Made by a program: the position numbers and the translations under genes. Shown piece after piece: positions 56,484 through 64,000 of a stretch of DNA of 64,000 bases; position 1 is the first letter of the stretch; the number at the start of each line of letters is the position of its first letter. This DNA comes from Hygrophila difformis (taxonomy: Eukaryota > Streptophyta > Magnoliopsida > Lamiales > Acanthaceae): NCBI GenBank assembly GCA_030278955.1, contig JAOANR010000012.1, positions 461,858 to 525,857 of the forward strand, read 5' to 3'. Under the pieces are notes generated by a model that saw nothing but the letters and a program-made list of their open reading frames with translations, did no database searches and was not told the DNA's origin.

Positions 56484-58611
56484 ATGGCTTCTTCTTCGTC
56501 TAATCCAAGTGGGAGCATGGGGTAAGTGCTTCTTTTCCATTTTCGCACTCGGTTTTCGCAGTTTTAGTTTGTCTCTTCGTATTCCTTGCGAAATCGAGGT
56601 TGGGGAGGGAATGTGTTTCGTTTTTCATGATGGGGATGATCGGAATGTGCCCGGAATGTGTTAGGTTGTTCGGGAATAAGGATAAAACCACTAGGGCAGA
56701 ACCTAAATTTTTTAGGGCTTTTTGTGAAACTGCCATTGATGGAGTCGAGTGTTTCTGTGGAGGGAAATTCTTTTATTTTGAAAATGAGGGTTTCAAAACC
56801 CTTAAAGATTTGATTTTTGTTCATATTGCAGTATTGTTGTGCCATTTGTGTCTTTGTGTGTATTTGTGTTATCTGTGTTTGTGTTTTGGCAATCTGTGAA
56901 TAGGGTTAACACGGTGGTCATGCTTTGTTCAGCCACTGTGTTGTTTTTCAATAGGTAATTGGTGATGATGACTGAGAATGCATATTGATAATATCTGCAA
57001 AATTCATGTTTTTAAGGCATGAGCTTTGTTGTTGACATTAGTACATTACAGTAGTATAGATGGATCAATTGTTCTCGTTTCTGTTAGTGTTTGCATGTAT
57101 AATATTATATGAATATTTTGGTGATAAATGCTTTAGTCGGGTACATGTTGCCCATACATTGCAAACTCAACTCTGGAAGTTGATTTTTGCACATCCGGGA
57201 CACATGGTACAGACGAAGCCATGCCAAAATTTTTCCAACACTTTTGGCATGGCATTTATGTGTAAAAAGACAAAATGATAGATTGTTCTTTTTGTTTAAA
57301 GTGTTTGATCCTTGTCAATTTGGAACAAGTGGGGAATACTTGTAAGGAATGTTTTGTTTTATTCCTTAAAAACCCACTTTCCAAAACAAAATCCAAATGG
57401 GGGACCACTTACACCCCCAATTTCATTAAATAAACAAGTCAACACCTTTTCATAAAAATCCAAAAACCGCCGTTTGTATGTATGCATGTCTACTCTTATT
57501 TTTATTTCTTATTTTTGGTCACGGTCCATTATACATACTAAGTAATTGCATAGTCTATCACTTACATTCGATTGTCATCATTAGTCTCTTATCTTTCCCA
57601 CCTCACATGATTTAAATCACTTTTTAAGTGATAAAAATCAAATTCCTTCGTAGGCTCAATAACCTACGAAATTCTCTCTTTTTGGTCCTTTGACCACCCA
57701 AAAACATCTTAGACTATTTATAGTCCAAGAAAAATTTTTAAGGATTCAAGATCCTTCTCTCTCTCTTGCTTTCCTTATTTTTGTTATAATAAGAGTAGAT
57801 TTGATAATCTGACCACTTGGACTTTCATAGTGTGCCGCAAGTGAGACAGGTGTTAGAAAGTGAACTGTATTTCGAAGTGGCTGAAGGTATTAGGCTGAGA
57901 GTCTCAGACCTAATCATCTCTCCATGTCTTTTCAGAGACATCATTCCCCTAGCCCAGAATGAAGATCACGAGGAAGAAACCCAACTACTGGATCTGCCAG
58001 TGGAGCTCCTAGGAGAAATCCTCTCCCGCATCGGGGAGGATTGCATTAAGAAAGTGTGGAGGGTCAGAGGAGTGTGCACCAAGCTAAGGGACGCAGCTGA
58101 TCTTCCCATCGTCTACAAAAGGTGTGAACTGGAAACCACCATCGTCAAGATGTGGGAGCAGAGGTTGGAACCGCAAAAAGAGGCACTCATGGCCAAATGC
58201 GTAGAAGCTGGCAACTATAACCTGAAACTCATCCCAGCCCTGCAGGCATTCGGAGCAGGAAACGAGACTCTGGCTTGTGAGCTGCTAAAGGAAGGGATTG
58301 AGGACAACCACAAGGCCTCAGTCTTTGTCAGAGGATTTATGCTGCTCAGCAAGCTGGACAATGAACAGGTCCAGCAAGGAATAGCGATGATCGACAAGAT
58401 GGTGACAGACGAATCAATCATGGCATATGTGGGCAATCGCGTCTTTGCATGGTTGATGGAAAGCCTGGAGACTCCTGATCTGTTCATTGACCAAGGACCC
58501 AGAGTCTACTGCCAAAAAGTGCTAGAGAATCAGGATGACGAGGGAGATTACTGTTTGCCCTGCAGCCTAACAAACTTCGTCCATTGGAGCAGAATCTTCT
58601 TCCAAGGATAG
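56484..58611 (+). CDS. F-box protein gene carried inside the Athila element (two exons, predicted)
   Basis: Exon 2 (57831-58611) encodes an F-box: LLDLPVELLGEILSRIGEDC and KVWRVRGVCTKLRDAADLP, then VYKRCEL. A helical region with Sel1/TPR-like features follows (KCVEAGN, ALQAFGAGNETLACELLKEG, VFVRGFMLLSKLDNEQVQQG), as in F-box proteins of the plant At2g35280-like type. F-box proteins join SKP1-cullin ubiquitin ligases and choose their targets. Exon 2 lacks an ATG. An upstream exon at 56484-56521 (MASSSSNPSGSM, ending GG before GTAAGT) joins it in frame at CATAG/TG (57830/57831), giving a 273-codon gene with a 1309-bp intron. The splice model is inference from donor, acceptor and phase. No stop or frameshift interrupts exon 2. 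It lies in sense orientation where env-like ORFs sit in related elements. Confidence 0.7.
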
Positions 58612-60357
58612 AGGGGAAAAATGCTGAAGATGGACGGAATCTGTAGAGATTCACTTTTGACTGAACTCACTGGAACTGTGTTCTTGATAACTTTCTGACT
58701 GATCTGTGACGCTAACCTATCCAAGTGTACAGCTTTGTCTGTATTTATATCTGTGTGTAATTAAGGTCGTGTCTGTATAACGAACCTTAGAATTATCTGT
58801 TATGATGGGTGTACGACATATTTTGGGTAGTCGTACCTTTACTGCTTTCCACAAGAGAATTTCGTCTTGAGTTCTCCATTATTTGAAAAAGATGTGTGAC
58901 AGTCCAAGATGAATAAGTGACTGTCACGCCAAAAACAAGCTGTGACATGCTTGCATGCTCACAGTGTCTCTTTTTACTGCTTTCAATTAAACAAACCGGC
59001 ATAAAACAAGCATAAATCTGTCAAATAAATTCACATGTTGAATTTAGGCTAATGACGAAATCTTCAGACTACTAAATTGGGATAAAACAATTAAAAATAT
59101 GCATGACATAAATTCTTGATGTTTTGAGCTATAAAAATCCAATGATATGATCACTTGAAAGACTAACAAACTTTCATGTTGAGAATTTGATTGAATAAGT
59201 TGTAAGAATTTTTCAAAGGTGAGATTTGAGAATAAATGTATGACATGATCAAACCGTCCCTTGTGAGATCTGAGCCGAGTCATTTTTACTCAATACTTCT
59301 TTTGATTGTGTGAATCAATTCGATTAAAGGGCACTAGAACTTGCAATTGGGACCGATTCAAGACCATGCCATATTCCCGAAATCGAGCATATGATCGAGG
59401 CACTTAGAAAAACCCAAAATTTTGGCTTTCGTTTGAATTCCAAACCCAAAAACATTTTCCCTTTAGGATCAACCAATCTGAGCCTTTAAGCCTAATTTTT
59501 CTTTGAAGCCCTCTATATTATTCCTAGCCTTACAAAAAGACCAAGAAAATCAAACCCAAGTGTATATGAGCCATCCCATCAAGTCATAGTAATTTTTGAT
59601 CATCAAATATGTATCCATCGGTGTGCTATAAACCGATTCAAAAAAAAAAAAGAGAGAAGAGAAGAAGTTGAGATCTATTCAACAAGAATAAATTGCAAAT
59701 GACAAAGCAAATTAGACAAAGTCTAATGTCATGCAATAGAAAAAGAAAGAAAAACAAAAGAAAGATAGAAATGATGATGATCATAAATTCCGCAACATGC
59801 CAAGCTATGGTGGAATGGTGTCATATCACTCATTAGCCCAATAATTCCTTTTCCTACCAAATGTTACAACCGTATGCCCCGTTATAACCTTGAATAAGAC
59901 CTCGGGATCTCGATTTGAGGAAATGAGCCGGTGGCGAGTTGGTCCAGTTGCAAGCTTATGGGAGAATTTAATTGAATTTGATCTTGAGTGTTAATGATAA
60001 AAGCCAATCTTGAGAGTGAGTGAACTTTCCGATTCTACTATACGTGAGGCTCTGCTTTGATTGATTAATGATTCATGTCATGCCTAAATTCAAGAATTAA
60101 GCCAATGTGATTTTCTAAACACATATTCAAGAAGAATTAACAATAATGATTGACTTGTGTGTTCACTCAAGTGAGAAGTATCATTCCATTAAAGACTGCA
60201 ACCAAGAGAGTTTAATACTTGTAATTTTGATTGTCTTATCCCAATATAAAAAGAATGAAATTTCTGAGGCCACGCAAATGGATTGAATATGCAGAGTCCA
60301 AGCTCTTAGGAGCACTGACTCTGACTGCTCGGGGACGATCAGTATTAAATGTGAGGA
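58612..60357 (+). other. Athila 3' non-coding region
   Basis: No ORF of interest. An A/GA-rich tract lies at 59640-59668 and A-rich runs near 59740. From 59892 the sequence is shared with the fragment at 43894-44359. It ends TGCTCGGGGACGATCAG and TAAATGTGAGGA before the LTR, a common end for Athila/Tat internal regions. The last purines (GTGAGGA) are the likely but weak polypurine tract. Confidence 0.7.
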
Positions 60358-63300
60358 TGTTGATAATGGCCAAAATTGTCCATTATTTCCAATCCATTTC
60401 CGTGTCTAAGACGGACATTTTGATCGTGATTCCATCTTATTTCAATAAGAAAGCAGTTGAATTTGACAGATTAATGCGAGTTTGTAAAAACATTGAGCCG
60501 GTAATAAAAAGACACAAAATATGCAATTTTAATTGCATTTGTGTTAGAAAAATCCAAAAACATGAAAAAAGGAAAAAGAAAAGAAAAAGGAATGAAAAGA
60601 TGGGCAAAAGAATAAAAGAGCCCACAAAAATCCAAAAAGATGGGAAAAAGATTGAAAATCCCACAACTGAAAATTTGGTTAAGTGATTGAAGCACAATTC
60701 GAATTGTGAGCATTGCACAACAATTCGAATTGCTAAAGAGAGCAAGAAATGGTTAAGTGTTGGAAGGGATGCAGAAGGCTAGTTCGAATTATTCAAGTTC
60801 GAATTAATTCGAATTAGAGAATGAAGAGAGAAGAAACCCAAAGGCAAGAAGAAGATGCAATTCGAATTGTCCAAGTTCGAATTAATTCGAATTGGCACAA
60901 ACAATTCGAATTGCCAACAAAGTGCAATGAGCCAAGCAGAAACCCTCATCCAATTCGAGAAAAGATCAATTCGAATTATTCACAACAATTCGAATTGACT
61001 ACTGAAGGCCAAAATCCCAGCTCAAGGAAGAGATCTCACAATTCGAATTAATTCGAATTGGTTGAGATAATTCGAACTTCACTCAACAATTCATCCAAAG
61101 AAAGCTGTGCACAACACTGGTGGGCCTAGGGTTTTGAAGATTGTCTATAAAAGCAGACCTTCCACAACAGAATCAAGAGATCAAGAATTTTAACCAAAAG
61201 GCAGCTTGGGACAAAAAGAACAGCAGGAGGTTCCACACCCCTTAAGGGTTAGGTAGGTAGTTTAGATTAGTTTAGTTTATTTTTCTTGCAAGTATTTTAA
61301 TCTTCACATGCTGTAATCTTAGTTTAGTATAGAAGCAGTTTGTGTAACCCTTAGAGTAGCCATTTTCCATATGTTTACATGCTTTCTAGTTAGAATAAAC
61401 CCTACCTTCAAGCTAATGATGGTGTTGGGTTCTTATTTTGCTTTCAAGTGTCAATACAAGGAAAATTTCCAGAAATGGTTTTATCCATTTGTTTTGGCAC
61501 TCTTTAATGCTTTCCCTAGAAATTAATGCTTAGTGTGTTTGTTTGTTTCAACTAGGTTGCATTTATTATGTCCTAGTTGACATTCAAACTTAATAAATGC
61601 ATGCTTGTTGGGTTTTTTTGGCTTGATTTAGTGCCTTAGAGCTTCAAATAAGTGTTCTTAGGTTTTAGATGTTTTTAATGTCTGTGTTAATTTGTGTTTT
61701 AGTTTTATTCTTCCTGTCTTAATCTTATTTTGTGCTTCCTTAGATAACTTGTGTGTTCTTAGTTTACTCATGTAGTTCTTAGATAACTAGATGTTTTAGG
61801 CTCTTTGATCTCTGATTTCTTGTTTGTAGAAATAGGGTTGAATCTGGCCAATACCCATTAGACATGTATTTGTTTATTTCTTGAAAATCTCACTAGGGTG
61901 GCTGTGAAATGACACTGATGTGAGATGAAGGATTTAGCAAATCTAAACCCATCATTACAGTACAGTGTTCACCTAACCCACACTTGTGAGAACAAAAATT
62001 GTTGTGTTTGAGAATATTTGATTCGAATTGAGGCAGTTCGAATTAATTCGAATTGCTAAGGGAAATTCGAATTGCATACCCAAACTATTCTCTTCATGTG
62101 GTTTTCAACCAATTCGAATTATGCCATTCGAGTTAATTCGAACTGCTCAACAATTCGAATTGGGTTAAAAACCACATTGTATCCATTGCCACACATTCAT
62201 GCCTTAGTTTCTTTTCCATCCTCTACCAATTCGAATTGTTGCAATTCGAATTAATTCGAATTGCTGTATAATTCGAACTCACCCTCCCTTTGAGGTAAAT
62301 ACCTTAGTCAATTTGAGCAAAGAAAGGAACTTCGCCAATTCGAATTGTCCAATTCGAATTAATTCGAATTGGCCAATAATTCGAATTGGATGATGCTCCA
62401 ATTTCTAGCAATGATCAATTGAGTAAGTAATACTTCATCCTTCATGCATTCTCAATTCTAATTACCCCAATAATTCGAATTGAACCATCCCTTCTATTTT
62501 GGAAACTCCAAAAATATTTTCTTTCATTATTTGTGTAAGTTGCATGGGTGTATTGGGCCTAGGCCCAATTCATATGATTTCTATCCATTACACATCTCAA
62601 CCCACTAGTGTCCATTTATTGTGTGCTTAACACCCACACAATACCAAAAATATTTTCTTACTCTCTTATTTTTCTCTTTCATTGTGTGTATGAACGGGTA
62701 ATGAGAAACACCACAGATTAATGTTGGTGAAAGGTCCTCTCACAGGGATATCGACTAACCCGTCTTCTGTGTGTTAATCATTGTCTGTTATTTTGCATGA
62801 TCTGGTTAGTGGTTGGTGGAAGCTTCGGCGAGCGTTCTCTTCACTAAGAGTTTCGATTAGTCACTCAGCCAATTCCTAATCAGATACAGTTTTAATTTTC
62901 TTTATCTTAATTTCTCAACCTGAATTCAAGTTGCAATAGTATCAACTGATGTCGACCAACATCAGTTGAGAAATATTACAGCAAGAAATATGTGGGTTTT
63001 TCTTCCACTCACAGACAAAAGAAAACTAAATAACGGCGGTCACCGTTGTTTGGGATTCTTTCTGCCTACAATCAATCATCTGGGAAAATTGGGAACCGGA
63101 CAGCAGATGTTTGCAGTCTGGAAAACCCCAACTATCTCTGGCACTCTTTTAGCCAAATTCTTCTCATCTCAGGCTAATCCATCTTTGTGTATCGCATTCT
63201 GTCTAACCCCACCATATATTTTGGGGTATTTTATTTTCCTTTTCATATACCTGTATGCATGATATTATTATGTAGATGTTCTGGTCTTATTGCTATTTTG

Positions 63301-64000
63301 GGGATCCTTCCCCTTGGACACAGAAGTCTTGATTTAAATCTGATGCTGCATAATAAATTTCCAACAAAAATTCATTTATAAAATCCGGATCTGAGTAAGG
63401 GATAAATTCAACAGTTATGACTAATTCACATTCTACTGGGGGTTGATTTTGAGAGCTTAGAAGCAGAGTCAGCGATTAGGTCTCTTCTAGACTGAAAGGA
63501 TCTGTGTTTTAATTGAGAGTTTAGTACCTGTCTAGGGAATGATTTTCAAATATTCATTTGCTTCTCAAAATTGCTGTGTGTTAGAAATCTGATATTAGAT
63601 ATCGCATTAAGTCAATATCCACTTGGGTGTAGATGAGATGTGATAAATAATACTAGAGGAACAACATATAGGCCTTGGTGAATTTCTAAGGTAAGGTCGA
63701 GTATTCCTTCGGCTACTATCTTCTTCTGCCAAAGTCTAGAATTGAGTCTTGAGTGAGTACATCCGGAACAGGTTCATTTATGGATCTGTTCCATTTAGTT
63801 TGTATCTCATAACTACCCAGATGTTGTAAGCCCTGTGGCTTATTGATATCTCGGGGGTTCTTGATCTGCATCTGGTCACCAAGACCAGGGGCTCTTTTAT
63901 ACTAACGGAAAGAGACGCTTTTAACGATTCCGAGTGATAGATTTAAATGCTTTCTTTACAGCTTTCTTTACTGCTTTCCTTTTAAATGCTTTCATAGAGG
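60358..64000 (+). repeat. Athila right LTR, cut by the window end
   Basis: Repeat of 44360-48000 with about a dozen base differences and one 2-bp T-run length change (near 61615). It contains the same palindrome clusters (about 60688-61088 and 62015-62490) and TATA box (61146). Such high identity implies recent insertion. Confidence 0.95.

Larger units (their letters stand above)
43864..64000 (+). mobile_element. Athila-like Gypsy element complex, young, with F-box cargo (runs off the window)
   Basis: Left LTR from 44360, tRNA-Asp PBS 49215, intact gag-pol 49362-55349, a 5-kb 3' region holding an F-box gene, and the right LTR from 60358 to beyond the window. The two LTR copies and the preceding 466 bp repeat at an offset of 15998-16000 with only about a dozen differences seen over 3.6 kb. 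The pol motifs, a protease of the CDLGSS type, very large LTRs and a tRNA-Asp PBS indicate the Athila group. The remnant at 43864-44359 shows it is part of a tandem or recombined array. Confidence 0.93.

Noticed and set aside
56600..56899. 99-codon ORF in the predicted F-box intron (MGRECVSFFMMG...)
   Set aside because: No recognisable domain; hydrophobic tail from T/G-rich intron sequence. It cannot continue from the exon 1 ATG because of an immediate stop after MG.

Overview
This window is nuclear DNA from a flowering plant, most likely a eudicot. It is gene-poor and dominated by nested LTR retrotransposons: two Copia, two Tekay/Del-like chromoviruses and an Athila-like Gypsy element. It also carries a truncated LINE, MITEs, a complex satellite and two decayed host genes. 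I cannot name the species.

Region 1 (1-18255). A minus-strand Tork/Tnt1-like Copia element (1-626 and 11885-15638, its left LTR off-window) sits about ten bases past the stop codon of a decayed long-chain fatty alcohol oxidase gene (15654-18127, minus). A minus-strand Tekay/Del-like chromovirus (627-11884) has inserted into the Copia pol, leaving a 5-bp target duplication with one mismatch. The chromovirus encodes gag-pol with a chromodomain, broken by one stop codon and a changed protease aspartate, plus an extra coiled-coil ORF upstream of gag.

Region 2 (18256-26826). A plus-strand Sirevirus-type Copia element with both LTRs, PBS, decayed gag-pol, a decayed env-like ORF and repeated AGGGGGAG motifs before the 3' LTR.

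Region 3 (26827-37158). A tandemly duplicated segment carries a Stowaway-like MITE; one copy is split by a 5'-truncated LINE with a 17-bp target duplication. Then follow a small TIR transposon, a 3.4-kb satellite with a higher-order period near 598 bp, a decayed 3' part of an RRP5-like rRNA-processing gene (minus) and another Stowaway-like MITE.

Region 4 (37159-43866). A plus-strand relative of the first chromovirus that keeps gag but no pol. Its 5' LTR holds ten tandem copies of a motif matching the RNA polymerase III B box. Its 3' LTR is cut short by the next element.

Region 5 (43864-64000). A young Athila-like element: nearly identical LTRs (from 44360 and from 60358), tRNA-Asp PBS, and an intact 1995-codon gag-pol. 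Between pol and the 3' LTR, where related elements may carry an env-like ORF, it has what looks like a spliced F-box gene. This has a TATA box and lies behind a cluster of AATTCGAATT palindromes that also fill the LTR promoter region. A remnant of another Athila copy sits directly to its left, suggesting a tandem or recombined array. The F-box cargo under an LTR-like internal promoter is the most interesting feature of the window.
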